NCBI RefSeq assembly: GCF_003858455.1
Contig: NZ_RQZF01000002.1
Location: 124,001 to 188,000 of the forward strand
From: Schaalia canis
GTDB lineage: Bacteria; Actinomycetota; Actinomycetes; Actinomycetales; Actinomycetaceae
DNA length: 64,000 nt
Direction: 5' to 3'
The notes under the pieces are model-generated. The model worked only from the letters and a program-made list of their open reading frames with translations, was not told the origin of the DNA and searched no databases. Below, one piece after another: positions 29,976 to 39,124 of the stretch. Both the position numbers and the translations under genes were made by a program. Each line of letters opens with the position of its first letter. The stretch's first letter is position 1.

Positions 29976-31034
29976 GTGCGCGCACTGCGTAAAACTGCCC
30001 CTGCCCCTGGCCTGGAACTGTGCGAGATTCCCGAACCAGAACCGGGTTTTGGCGAGGTCAAGATTCGTGTCATGCGCGCGGGCCTGTGCGGCACCGACAT
30101 TCACCTCTTTAAGTGGGACGGCGGCGCACCAGGTTCGCTGACTCCCCCGCAGACTCTGGGCCATGAGTTCTACGGCGAGATCAGCGCCATTGGGCCGGGC
30201 GTGGCCGAAGGACGAGGCCGCGACGAACTCCACGTTGGCCAGCGCGTGTCCGTTGAGGGGCACATCGTCTGTGGCCGCTGCCGCAACTGCCGCGCAGGGC
30301 GACGCCACATGTGCATCCGCACCATTGGTATCGGCGTCAACCGTGACGGCGGTTTTGCCGACTACGTGGTAGTGCCCGCTGGGAACGTGTGGGTTCAGCC
30401 TGAGGCTATCGACCCCGACCTGGGCGCTCTGTTTGATCCTTTTGGTAATGCTGTCCACTCCTGCCAGCAGGTGGAAATGACCGGCCAGGATGTGTTGGTT
30501 ACCGGTGCTGGCCCGATTGGCGTTATGTGCGCGGCGTTGGCTCGCCATGCGGGTGCCCGCCATGTGGTGGTGACGGACATGATGCCCTCTCGCTTGGAAC
30601 TGGCCCGCGCCGCCGGGGCTGATGTGGCCGTTGATATTACCCAGCAGACCTTGCCTGAAGTGATGGAGGCTCTGGAGATTCGTGAAGGCTTCGATGCGGG
30701 CCTGGAAATGTCGGGAGCGCCCGGTGGCCTGACCTCCCTGATTGAGCATTGCACGCATGGGGCAACCATTGCCCTACTTGGCCTGCCCAAGGGCGCTTTC
30801 CCGATTAACTGGAACCAGGTCATCACTCGCATGCTCACCATTAAGGGTGTGTACGGGCGTGAAATGTTCGACACCTGGTACCTGGCGACCTACATGCTGG
30901 AAACCTCCGAGCAGCTCCGTAACTCGGTGCGCTCGATTATTACCCATCGTTTTGCGCCTGAAGAGTGGGAGCAAGCCTTCGCTGCCGCCGCCGAGGGCAC
31001 GGCGGGCAAGGTCATTATCGACTGGGAGCGATAG
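29976..31034 (+). CDS. tdh: L-threonine 3-dehydrogenase
   Basis: 352 residues from GTG 29976 with GAGGAG upstream. Zn-dependent, NAD-linked oxidation of threonine to 2-amino-3-ketobutyrate. Catalytic zinc region C38, H63 and E64 (GLCGTDIH, LGHEFYG); structural zinc cysteines C99, C102, C105, C113. The family-specific FDPFGNAVH and VYGREMFDTWY favour threonine dehydrogenase over other medium-chain alcohol dehydrogenases. The next enzyme of the pathway, kbl, is not adjacent but about 20 kb downstream at 50694. Confidence 0.92.
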   Translation: MRALRKTAPAPGLELCEIPEPEPGFGEVKIRVMRAGLCGTDIHLFKWDGGAPGSLTPPQTLGHEFYGEISAIGPGVAEGRGRDELHVGQRVSVEGHIVCGRCRNCRAGRRHMCIRTIGIGVNRDGGFADYVVVPAGNVWVQPEAIDPDLGALFDPFGNAVHSCQQVEMTGQDVLVTGAGPIGVMCAALARHAGARHVVVTDMMPSRLELARAAGADVAVDITQQTLPEVMEALEIREGFDAGLEMSGAPGGLTSLIEHCTHGATIALLGLPKGAFPINWNQVITRMLTIKGVYGREMFDTWYLATYMLETSEQLRNSVRSIITHRFAPEEWEQAFAAAAEGTAGKVIIDWER

Positions 31035-31403
31035 GCCGCGTGAAGCTCACGTTAAGTGCTTTGACGAGGGTGATGACATGCGAGGCAGGCCTTCTTGCCC
31101 TGCCAGTCTTGATCGTGCAGAGTTCACTCATTCGATGAACCTGTATTCAATGGATGTGAGCATTGCGCATCGCAAACGTGCATTCGCATCATGACCTAAG
31201 TCCCACGGGTCACTTCTATTTTTTAATGTCATTGCGTCCGCATTAGCTCCACCTGGGCCGCAACACGAGTTTTTCCTTGATATCTGGCGCTTTTACCCTC
31301 TTCCATACTCCGATACATCTGGTGACAAAAGCCTCCTGCACGCATAGCGTGAAAGTGTTTCCTCACACACCTTCTCTCAGCCCTTTGAGTAATGGAGCGC
31401 CCC
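31035..31403. other. Intergenic region before the sucrose-type operon
   Basis: No gene, strong terminator or long repeat seen. It is visibly less GC-rich than its surroundings around 31130-31370. The promoter of the operon at 31404 must lie here, but I cannot place it. Confidence 0.4.
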
Positions 31404-31880
31404 ATGGTTGCCGATGTCATGATCATCGTTGAACGAGTCTTCACCCAATCCCGAGAGACCCTCTTCGACGCCTGGACCATCCCCGAACAAATGTCCCAGT
31501 GGAGAGGCAGCCCCGGAACCCATGTGGAAGACGCACGCGCTGACCTTCAGCTCGGCGGGCGCCAATACCATGTGAAAGTTCTTGACGATGACCCCACGAA
31601 CCGCGTCATCACCGAATCTATCTTCACCGAGTTCTTCCGCCCTGACGTATTCGTCGAACAGCAACTCATCTCGGGAGATCCAGAAATCGACCCCACCACC
31701 CCTATGGAGCAGCGCGTCGAATTCATCTCTACCGGCAGAGGCGGCACCCTCGTTCGTATCATCCAAGGCCCATACGAAGCCAGTATTGCCGACTGGCACA
31801 GCCGCGGATGGGAACGCGAACTCAACCGCCTCGACGAATACCTCGCCCACACTGAAACCAGCACGCAGAAGGCACGATGA
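31404..31880 (+). CDS. AHSA1/SRPBCC-domain protein
   Basis: 158 residues from ATG 31404, with GGAG 7 bases upstream; an ATG at 31392 is an alternative. It is a single SRPBCC domain of the activator-of-Hsp90 type: IIVERVFTQSRETLFDAWTI at the start, DLQLGGRQYHVKV in the middle, and the C-terminal helix WERELNRLDEYLAH. Such proteins bind small hydrophobic ligands or act as environmental sensors; no catalytic residue is implied. Its stop overlaps the transporter start (ATGA), so it is co-translated with the sugar transporter, an unusual partnership. Confidence 0.8.
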   Translation: MVADVMIIVERVFTQSRETLFDAWTIPEQMSQWRGSPGTHVEDARADLQLGGRQYHVKVLDDDPTNRVITESIFTEFFRPDVFVEQQLISGDPEIDPTTPMEQRVEFISTGRGGTLVRIIQGPYEASIADWHSRGWERELNRLDEYLAHTETSTQKAR

Positions 31881-33289
31881 TGAGCAGCGCCACAACTGAA
31901 ACATCTTCCACGATCGTCCGCACAAAACCACTCATGAGCATGAAAAACATCCTGCTCATGAACCTTGGATTCTTCGGTATCCAATACTCCTTTGGGATGC
32001 AACAAACCGCAATCAATCCCATCTACCAGATGCTCGGTGCCTCCCCTGAAGATCTCCCCCTGCTCAACCTCGCAGGCCCCGTTACCGGCCTTCTCGTTCA
32101 ACCCCTCGTCGGTGCCATGTCAGACCGCACCTGGCACCCTAAGTGGGGACGCCGACGCCCCTACTTCATTGTCGGTGCCATTGGATGTTCCATCTGCCTT
32201 GCCCTCTTCCCATGGGTGAGCGCCGTGTGGATGGCGGTCCTGCTGCTGTGGGCCCTTGATGCCTCCAACAACACCGCAATGGAGCCCTACCGCGCGTTCA
32301 TTTCTGACCGCCTCCCTCCCTCCCAACTCGCCAAAGGTTTTCTTGCTCAATCCTTCTTCTGCGGTTTTGGCATTACCCTCGCAAACCTGTGCATCTGGGG
32401 CTTTCCAAAGATCCTGCCCGGTACAACAGGACAACTACCAACCTGGGTTTTCGCAGCCTTCCTCGTTGGCTCCGTATGCTCCATTGCCACAGTCATGATC
32501 TCTGTCCTCACCACTCCTGAACTTCCCCCCAGCGAGGCCGAACTCCGCGAACTCGCCGAGCAAAAAGCCAGTGGTGGTGGCCTGATGGGTTACATCAAAG
32601 ACATCGGCAGCGCCATCGTGGACATGCCCCCCACCCTACGCAAACTTGCCCTCGTCTACTTCTTCCAGTGGTACGCCATGAACTGCTACTGGCAGTACGT
32701 CTCCCTCTCCGTCGCTAAAGGGGTCTACGGCGTGGAGGACACCGCCGCACAACCAGAACTTTACGAACAGGCAGTGGCAACAACTGGCTCAATCAATGCC
32801 TTCTACAACATCGTGACCTTCTGCGTGGCCTTCCTTCTTGCGGGCCTCGCTCGAAAGCACGGTGCGAAGTGGGTCCACGCCATCTGCCTCTTCCTTGCAG
32901 CAATCGGACTTGGTATTTTCCCACACATCACCGACCCCTACCTTCTTTTCGTCCCCATCGTTGGCCTCGGTATCGCCTGGGCGTCCATCATGGGCGTTCC
33001 CTACATCATGGCCGTGCGCGTCATTCCCTCAACCCGTTACGGCGTGTACATGGGAATCATCAACATGATGATCGTTATTCCCATGCTCATCCAGACACTC
33101 ACCTTCGGACCGATCTACAAGCACGTTCTAGGCGACAATCCGCATAACGCCATCACCGCAGCCGCCGTGCTCTTGGCCTGTGCAGCTCTGGCAATGCTGT
33201 GGATTAAAGAACCTCCCATCGTTCGTGACGTCGAAGATATCCGTTCAAAATCCGGTGAAGACACCATCGGACAGCACTCGGAAGGATGA
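31877..33289 (+). CDS. MFS sugar transporter (sucrose/maltose type)
   Basis: 470 residues with twelve membrane spans. The cytoplasmic loop GAMSDRTWHPKWGRRRPYFIVG resembles the SLC45/GPH-like disaccharide proton symporters. The loop between spans 6 and 7 (about 215-245) is charged. ATGA overlap with the gene before and 6 bases to the gene after place it in a four-gene operon ending in amylosucrase, so sucrose is the most likely cargo. Substrate is inferred from context. Confidence 0.85.
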   Translation: MMSSATTETSSTIVRTKPLMSMKNILLMNLGFFGIQYSFGMQQTAINPIYQMLGASPEDLPLLNLAGPVTGLLVQPLVGAMSDRTWHPKWGRRRPYFIVGAIGCSICLALFPWVSAVWMAVLLLWALDASNNTAMEPYRAFISDRLPPSQLAKGFLAQSFFCGFGITLANLCIWGFPKILPGTTGQLPTWVFAAFLVGSVCSIATVMISVLTTPELPPSEAELRELAEQKASGGGLMGYIKDIGSAIVDMPPTLRKLALVYFFQWYAMNCYWQYVSLSVAKGVYGVEDTAAQPELYEQAVATTGSINAFYNIVTFCVAFLLAGLARKHGAKWVHAICLFLAAIGLGIFPHITDPYLLFVPIVGLGIAWASIMGVPYIMAVRVIPSTRYGVYMGIINMMIVIPMLIQTLTFGPIYKHVLGDNPHNAITAAAVLLACAALAMLWIKEPPIVRDVEDIRSKSGEDTIGQHSEG

Positions 33290-33295
33290 TCTCCT

Positions 33296-33799
33296 ATGAC
33301 GAAAAAGCCCTACTCAACGATTGTTGTTGGCACTGACGGTTCCTCCCTGGCACCGACCACCATCGCCTCGGCCGCCCATGTGGCCGTCGCTGAGGACGCC
33401 GACCTGGTGATTGTCTGCGCCTACTCGTCCTTACCTCGGCGCACTGACGCGATGAATCAGGCCACCCTTGGCGGTGAAGTCACTTTCGACCAGGTGCCCG
33501 GTGTTGAAGCAGCCACCCTGGCCCTCGACGAGGCCGTTGCTCAGGCTGAGAAAGCGGGCGCACGAGTCAAAGCCGCTGAACTCATTGACGGACCCGCAGC
33601 AGCCTCACTACTGCATTCCATCGAGACTCACGAGGCTGACCTCCTGGTCATGGGGGCCATACGTGACCGTTCAATTGCAGGCAGGCTTCTTGGGACGGTT
33701 GCTCAAGAACTCGCAGGAAAAGCCCCCTGCGATGTGCTGATTATTCGCCCTCTCCCTGACACTCCCGAGCCTTCACGCCCTGAAGATGTCACCCTCTAA
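33296..33799 (+). CDS. Universal stress protein, single domain
   Basis: 167 residues. The Usp fold starts [19 protein letters not shown] and ends with the nucleotide-binding stretch [22 protein letters not shown] (by-eye G-2x-G-9x-G pattern partly kept), then [13 protein letters not shown] lies about 9 bases before the ATG. Its place between a sugar transporter and amylosucrase suggests a regulatory or energy-sensing role in the operon, but nothing in the sequence proves it. Confidence 0.9.
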   Translation: MTKKPYSTIVVGTDGSSLAPTTIASAAHVAVAEDADLVIVCAYSSLPRRTDAMNQATLGGEVTFDQVPGVEAATLALDEAVAQAEKAGARVKAAELIDGPAAASLLHSIETHEADLLVMGAIRDRSIAGRLLGTVAQELAGKAPCDVLIIRPLPDTPEPSRPEDVTL

Positions 33800-33827
33800 A
33801 ACTCGCCGATCGCACTCAGGAACCACC

Positions 33828-35699
33828 ATGACCCGTGTTGATACCACCTTGCGTCTGCGATATGCCCGCTACGGTGAAGAACTCCGCAACAGCCTTCATG
33901 CCGTCTACGGCGATGAGACTGAGCGCGTGTATGACCTCGTTGTTCGGATCATCAACCGCGCCTACCGCGAACGTTCAGCCGACCTCAAGGCTCTGGACGA
34001 AGCGCGCCTTCTCCAACCCGACTGGCTGCAGCTCCCCGAGCGTGTGGGATACGTGGCCTATACCGACCGCTTTGCAGGAACACTCAAAGGCCTCGAAGCG
34101 CGAGTGGACTACCTTTCTGACCTGGGTGTCACCTACCTTCACCTGATGCCCCTACTAGAGCCTCGCCCTGATGAAAATGATGGCGGCTATGCGGTGATGA
34201 ACTACAACAAGGTGCGCTCTGATCTGGGGACAATGGAGGATCTAAGCAATCTTGCAGCAGCTCTGCGTTCACGCGGTATCGCCCTTGTTGCCGACCTTGT
34301 CCTCAACCATGTTGCTGCCGAGCACGAGTGGGCGCAAAAGGCCAGAGCAGGCGAACAGCACTACCGCGACTACTTTTGGATGTTCCCCGATCGGACAATG
34401 CCCGACAAGTACGAACAGCATCTCCCTGAGATTTTCCCCGATTTCGCTCCAGGAAACTTCACCTGGGATGAGCAGGCCAAGGCGTGGGTATGGACAACTT
34501 TCAACTCCTACCAGTGGGACGTGAACTGGTCGAACCCCAACGTCTTCTGTGAGTATCTAAGCATTATTTTCAACCTGCTTAACCACGGGGTGGAAGTGAT
34601 TCGCCTTGATGCGATCGCCTTCATATGGAAACGCTTAGGCACCATGTGTCAGGGGGAGGAGGAAGTCCACCACCTAACGCAGGCCTTACGCACCGCCATT
34701 CGCATTGCCGCTCCCGGTGCTGCATTCAAAGCTGAGGCGATTGTTGGCCCCGAGCAGCTTTTACCCTATCTCGGAAAAGGCGAGCACTGGGGGAAGGTTT
34801 CTGACCTGGCCTACCACAATTCCTTCATGGTCCAGCTATGGAGTTCTTTAGCGAGCCGCGATACCCGCCTTTTTGAGAATGCCCTCCGGGCTTTCCCCGC
34901 CAAGCCGTCAAACACGACGTGGGGGGCCTACATTCGCTGCCATGACGACATTGGTTGGGCCATCTCAGATGCGGATGCTGCTCACACCGGCTTATCAGGG
35001 CCGGAACATCGACGCTTCCTCTCTCAGTTTTACAGCGGCATCTACCCAGGGTCTTTCGCACGCGGCTTAGTGTTTCAGTACAACCCAGTCACTGACGACC
35101 GTCGTATTTCTGGCTCTTTAGCGTCACTTGCAGGCTTGGAAATAGCCCTGGAAAAGGGAGAGGCTGATGAGATTGATCTTGCGCTGCGACGTATCACCAT
35201 GCTTTTGACTGCGGTAGTTGGCTTTTCAGGCGTTCCTTTGCTGTATATGGGCGATGAGATTGGGATGCTCAATGACTACACCTACGCTGATGATCCCGAT
35301 CATGCGGCCGACAATCGCTGGGTTCATCGACCGGTCATGGACTGGGATGCAGCAGATCGGGCGCGAAAGGACCCGTCATCACCTGGTGGGCGGATCTATG
35401 CTGCGCTTCAGCATGTCATTGGGGTACGAAGGTCGTTACCGCATATGCATGCAAGTATTGAATCGACAGTTGTCCCCAGCCCTCATCAACATCTGTTGAT
35501 CCTCCTACGCGATCATCCGCAAGGACGCATGGTGCAGGTCTACAACCTCAGTGAACATCGTACGAGTCTGAGCGCTGAAGTCTTGCGCGCTCATCTGGGG
35601 CATTCAGCGTGGGAAGCACTCAGCGGTTACGACTACAACCTTGACGTCCACGAGCTGACACTTGAGCCCTATCAAGCCTTGTGGTTTGTCGCTCACTAG
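33828..35699 (+). CDS. Amylosucrase (GH13)
   Basis: 623 residues from ATG 33828 (AGGA upstream; an in-frame ATG at 33786 would lie inside the preceding gene). Transfers the glucosyl unit of sucrose to an alpha-1,4-glucan, releasing fructose. Nucleophile D261 (VIRLDAIAF), acid/base E303 (FKAEAIVG) and transition-state D373 (RCHDDIGWA). The stretches FARG..FQYNP and GDEIGMLND closely match Neisseria polysaccharea amylosucrase as I remember it. No signal peptide, so sucrose must first be imported, which fits the transporter upstream. Sucrose hydrolase is an alternative within the same subfamily. The operon ends at 35728. Confidence 0.88.
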   Translation: MTRVDTTLRLRYARYGEELRNSLHAVYGDETERVYDLVVRIINRAYRERSADLKALDEARLLQPDWLQLPERVGYVAYTDRFAGTLKGLEARVDYLSDLGVTYLHLMPLLEPRPDENDGGYAVMNYNKVRSDLGTMEDLSNLAAALRSRGIALVADLVLNHVAAEHEWAQKARAGEQHYRDYFWMFPDRTMPDKYEQHLPEIFPDFAPGNFTWDEQAKAWVWTTFNSYQWDVNWSNPNVFCEYLSIIFNLLNHGVEVIRLDAIAFIWKRLGTMCQGEEEVHHLTQALRTAIRIAAPGAAFKAEAIVGPEQLLPYLGKGEHWGKVSDLAYHNSFMVQLWSSLASRDTRLFENALRAFPAKPSNTTWGAYIRCHDDIGWAISDADAAHTGLSGPEHRRFLSQFYSGIYPGSFARGLVFQYNPVTDDRRISGSLASLAGLEIALEKGEADEIDLALRRITMLLTAVVGFSGVPLLYMGDEIGMLNDYTYADDPDHAADNRWVHRPVMDWDAADRARKDPSSPGGRIYAALQHVIGVRRSLPHMHASIESTVVPSPHQHLLILLRDHPQGRMVQVYNLSEHRTSLSAEVLRAHLGHSAWEALSGYDYNLDVHELTLEPYQALWFVAH

Positions 35700-35727
35700 C
35701 TCTTTGTTGTTCAAGGTCACTGGTGAT

Positions 35728-35770
35728 ACCGATCGGGCGTCCCATTATGGGGCGCCCGATCGGTGCTCTT
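35728..35770 (+). terminator. Terminator of the amylosucrase operon
   Basis: A 16-bp stem with one G-T pair (35728-35743 with 35749-35764, arm ACCGATCGGGCG...) and loop ATTAT, followed by GCTCTTCTCC. Confidence 0.85.
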
Positions 35771-35813
35771 CTCCGCTGTAAACGGGTTTGGTCGCACCGA
35801 TAATCAGCGTCAG

Positions 35814-35866
35814 CACTTATCGGATACATGATGTCGCTAGACGCGATTGTTATCACTTATTGGATA
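35814..35866 (+). promoter_or_regulatory. Direct repeat upstream of the sialidase gene
   Basis: CACTTATYGGATA occurs at 35814-35826 and 35854-35866, 40 bases apart (about four helical turns), differing at one position. It lies 88-140 bases before the sialidase ATG in an AT-richer stretch, as expected for an operator or activator site. Confidence 0.45.
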
Positions 35867-35953
35867 TCCTTAGCTCATCGGGTCCATCGTCAACAGATAC
35901 GCATTACCTGTCCGGCCTCGCGCGCCCCCCACTCCCCCACACTCAGGACACCC

Positions 35954-38140
35954 ATGGCTGATACCTCGACAACCCTGCTTTTCCGCTGCCGCGCTTGGGG
36001 TGACGGCGAACTCCTAGGCGCCGAGGGCTCCACGGGATCAGCAAGTTTTTCCATCCGCAACGAGGTCCCCACCTGGACAGTCCACAGCGCACAACGAGAA
36101 AGCCTCATCGAATGCGAGGACGCAACAACCGTCATTGACGGACGCTGGCACGATGTCGCCATCACGATTGGCGCACGCGGCACGCACCTGTTCATTGACG
36201 GCTATATGGCAATGTGCGGCACCGTTGATGTGGGCCTTCACTCTCTCTGCGCTGACGCTTGGCACACCCCGCAGTCTGTAGCGGAAGAGGTCGCTGACCT
36301 TCGCGTTCTTCCCCGCCTACTCAGCGAGGCCGAGATCGCCGCCTCCGCGCAGCGCCCTCGACCCTTCGTCGAGTTTGCAGCTAACCACCTCGCGCCTTTT
36401 GATGCCGCCCGAGTGTCACCCCTGATAGAAGGGACCCTGTGGACGCGCTTTCGCACGCGGGGCCACGGGCAGACGGGCACAATCCTGTCAGCAGGGATGC
36501 GCGGCCTCTCGGGAGAGGTCACAGAGCTACTTGCTGTGCGCGTCGACACTGGCGCGATCACCTACACGGCCTGCACGGCGGGCGGGCAGTGGCGCACCTT
36601 CAGAATTGAGGGCGCGTGGGCTGAAGGACAGTGGCATGACCTCGCCATCCGGGTCGGGCAGGGGGCGGTGGAGCTCTACATTGATGGGTTCCGTCAGGCG
36701 CACATTCCCGGTCAGGTGTTTTTCGCAGACACTGCCCCCACCACGCTTGCTAGTGGACGTGCCGGCGCACCAACCAGCGAAGCCAGTGAAGCCAGCGAAG
36801 AACCTTATGGGCGTTCCGGTGAGCCTTCCAGCGGCTACGAGGTCGTTATCGGCCAAGATGTGTCCGGCCAGCGTCTTTTCGGCGAGGTCGTACGCGCCGC
36901 CATCTACGATCATCCCCTTTCAGATGCGCAGATCAAGGGCTTGTCACAGGTTCGCCCCCTCACCACCTGCGCACTTTTTGATCGAGGAATGGAGGGTGCG
37001 GCCAGCTACCGTATCCCCTCGCTTCTGGCCCTCCCCTCGGGCGCCCTCATTGCTGGTGCCGACCAGCGCACGAGCATCCCCAATGATGCCCCCAACCACA
37101 TTCAATTCGTCCTTCGGCGCTCACCCGATGGTGGCCATACCTGGGAGCCGATGCAGGTCGTGATCCCCTCCGAAGGCCATGGTGTCAACGGAGCGAGCGT
37201 CATTGACTCGTGCAGTGTCTATGACCGCGAGCGCGACCGCCTGATTGTCCTCATTGACCACTTCCCCGGTGGCGTTGGGCAATTCAACGCTGTGCCCGGC
37301 ATTGGGGTCGATGCTAAGGGCACCCTCCTGCCCTACGAGCCTGCTAATGGCGAAGATTTTGGCGGCACAACCCCCGCATTGCCGACCTCCTACCTGTGCA
37401 TGGTGACCAGCGATGATGAGGGCCGCACATGGTCTGCACTACGGCACCTGAACCATCAGGTGAAAGAAGAGTGGATGGTGTTCCTTGGTACTGGCCCAGG
37501 CACTGGCATCCAGATTGAGCAGGGCCCTCATGCTGGGCGTCTGCTGATTCCGGTGTATGTCTCCTCCGAAACAGGCGTTGGTTTTTGTGCAGCTGCGGTG
37601 TATTCCGATGATGGTGGTGACACGTGGGTGCGCGGACACAGTGTGCTGGGCGTCTATCCAGGCAGTGGGGAGGCGGCCTCGTCAGGGGGTGTCCCGCGTT
37701 TGGAGGATCCCGCGTTGGCGACCTACGAGGCAACCCTTGTGGAGCTGTCCGGCGGGCGTATTCTCATGCTCATGCGCAACCAGCATCCCTCTGGCATGGT
37801 GGTGCGCGCTATCAGCGAGGACGGCGGGCATCACTGGGGTGAGCTTGAGCCGCTACCTGATGTGCCGGAGATTTTTAGTCAGCCCAATGTTGTTCGCCTC
37901 CATGATGGGCGACTCTGTTTCATGAATGCCTCCCAATTGTTGCCTTTCCGTGGCAATGGAGTGATTCGCCTGTCGGAGGATGAGGGGTGTACGTGGCCGT
38001 TGGCGCGCACGCTCAATCCTGGCCGTCACGTCTATCAGTCAATGGCACCTTTACCTGATGGTGACCTTGGGGTGCTATGGGAGAACGAGTGGCAGGGTCT
38101 GTATTTCACGCGGGTGACTGCTGAATGGTTGACGTGGTGA
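35954..38140 (+). CDS. Sialidase (GH33) with two N-terminal LamG-like domains
   Basis: 728 residues from ATG 35954 (AGGA upstream). Two concanavalin/LamG-like modules (about 5-130 and 155-322) both carry the motif pattern W.D.AI..G....L.IDG (RWHDVAITIG..LFIDG; QWHDLAIRVG..LYIDG). A six-bladed sialidase domain follows from about 340: catalytic R353 in YRIP, acid D378, and five Asp boxes (SPDGGHTW, SDDEGRTW, SDDGGDTW, SEDGGHHW, SEDEGCTW). The nucleophilic Tyr is probably in GRHVYQS. Cleaves terminal sialic acid from glycans. No signal peptide, LPXTG or anchor is visible, which is odd for this enzyme class in host-associated actinomycetes. No nan catabolic genes are adjacent. Confidence 0.92.
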   Translation: MADTSTTLLFRCRAWGDGELLGAEGSTGSASFSIRNEVPTWTVHSAQRESLIECEDATTVIDGRWHDVAITIGARGTHLFIDGYMAMCGTVDVGLHSLCADAWHTPQSVAEEVADLRVLPRLLSEAEIAASAQRPRPFVEFAANHLAPFDAARVSPLIEGTLWTRFRTRGHGQTGTILSAGMRGLSGEVTELLAVRVDTGAITYTACTAGGQWRTFRIEGAWAEGQWHDLAIRVGQGAVELYIDGFRQAHIPGQVFFADTAPTTLASGRAGAPTSEASEASEEPYGRSGEPSSGYEVVIGQDVSGQRLFGEVVRAAIYDHPLSDAQIKGLSQVRPLTTCALFDRGMEGAASYRIPSLLALPSGALIAGADQRTSIPNDAPNHIQFVLRRSPDGGHTWEPMQVVIPSEGHGVNGASVIDSCSVYDRERDRLIVLIDHFPGGVGQFNAVPGIGVDAKGTLLPYEPANGEDFGGTTPALPTSYLCMVTSDDEGRTWSALRHLNHQVKEEWMVFLGTGPGTGIQIEQGPHAGRLLIPVYVSSETGVGFCAAAVYSDDGGDTWVRGHSVLGVYPGSGEAASSGGVPRLEDPALATYEATLVELSGGRILMLMRNQHPSGMVVRAISEDGGHHWGELEPLPDVPEIFSQPNVVRLHDGRLCFMNASQLLPFRGNGVIRLSEDEGCTWPLARTLNPGRHVYQSMAPLPDGDLGVLWENEWQGLYFTRVTAEWLTW

Positions 38141-38244
38141 TGGCATAGCTCATCCAGCTCTCACTGCGCCGCTATCTCCAGGCGCAATGCCTCCGATTCA
38201 CTCTAATACACCGGCAGCGCACTCCATATGTTCCACCGATGTCG

Positions 38245-38301
38245 CTGCGTTGCACGCATGCGCCTGCGTTGCACCAGTACCCCCACGTTGCACTGATACA
38301 C
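38245..38301 (+). repeat. Three 19-bp direct repeats
   Basis: Starts at 38245, 38264 and 38283; the core GTTGCAC is identical in all three, preceded by CTGC, CTGC and CCAC. They lie between the sialidase stop and the ABC ATPase stop, away from any promoter I can identify. Confidence 0.6.
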
Positions 38302-38398
38302 CCGGGCCCGGGCGTTTTCGATCGACCAGACGCTGCTCGTGCACCCCAAAGACACTGGTCGAGCAAGAAGAAGGCTTCCGAAACACGCTCGCTCACCC

Positions 38399-39124
38399 TC
38401 ACACGCCATGCGCAAGCAGCAACCTCCCCACCTGCTCGCGCCGCTGTATCAGGCTGCCCTCCAGCGAACATTCCTCCTGCAGCCGTCCGTCCACCATGAG
38501 CATCACCCGCTCGGCACGCGCTGCCACCCCAGGATCATGGGTGACAACAACAACGGTGCTACCCCCACGGCGCACCTGGTCAATAAGGTCAAGGATTTCT
38601 TGCGTACTGGAAGTATTGAGCGCCCCCGTGGGCTCATCCCCCACCAGAATGTCAGGCTGGTTAATGAGTGCCCGGCATAGGCCAGCTCGCTGGCGTTGCC
38701 CGCCGGAGACCTCGCTGGGGAGGCGCCAGGCTGCCTCGCTAATTCCAGTTAACGCCATGAGTTCACGGGCGCGCTCCATTATTGCGCCGCGTTCTTCGGC
38801 CTTGAGCATGAGGGCAGGTAGGACAATATTGTCCAGCAGAGACAGGCTTTCCATCAGATGCGCATCTTGGAACACAAAGCCCCAGCGCTGGAGGCGGATA
38901 CGCGCGCATTCCTCGGTGGATAGGCGTGTCATATCCTCACCCCACCAGGTCACGCTGCCCTCGCTGGGCTGTTCAAGTCCCGCCAGAATGTTGAGCAGCG
39001 TGGACTTTCCTGAACCTGAAGGGCCCATGATCGCCACGTACTCGCCCTCGTCAATATGTAGCGAGACGTCACGAAGAACTGGAACGTCCTGGTAGGCGTG
39101 GTGGATGGATCGCAGGTCAATCAT
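38399..39124 (-). CDS. ABC transporter ATP-binding protein (LolD/MacB type)
   Basis: 241 residues from ATG 39124, which has GGAGG upstream and overlaps the permease stop by 8 bases; a longer reading from 39283 would lie inside the permease gene. Walker A GPSGSGKST, signature VSGGQRQRAGLCRAL and Walker B ILVGDEPTGALN. The EPTGALN ending and short length mark the FtsX-partner class. Energises the large permease encoded just before it. Last gene of the tetR-MFS-permease-ATPase operon. Confidence 0.93.
   Translation of the reverse strand: MIDLRSIHHAYQDVPVLRDVSLHIDEGEYVAIMGPSGSGKSTLLNILAGLEQPSEGSVTWWGEDMTRLSTEECARIRLQRWGFVFQDAHLMESLSLLDNIVLPALMLKAEERGAIMERARELMALTGISEAAWRLPSEVSGGQRQRAGLCRALINQPDILVGDEPTGALNTSSTQEILDLIDQVRRGGSTVVVVTHDPGVAARAERVMLMVDGRLQEECSLEGSLIQRREQVGRLLLAHGV

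Noticed and set aside
38187-39095. A 302-codon plus-strand reading opposite the ABC ATPase
   Set aside because: Antisense shadow; begins within the 19-bp repeats.
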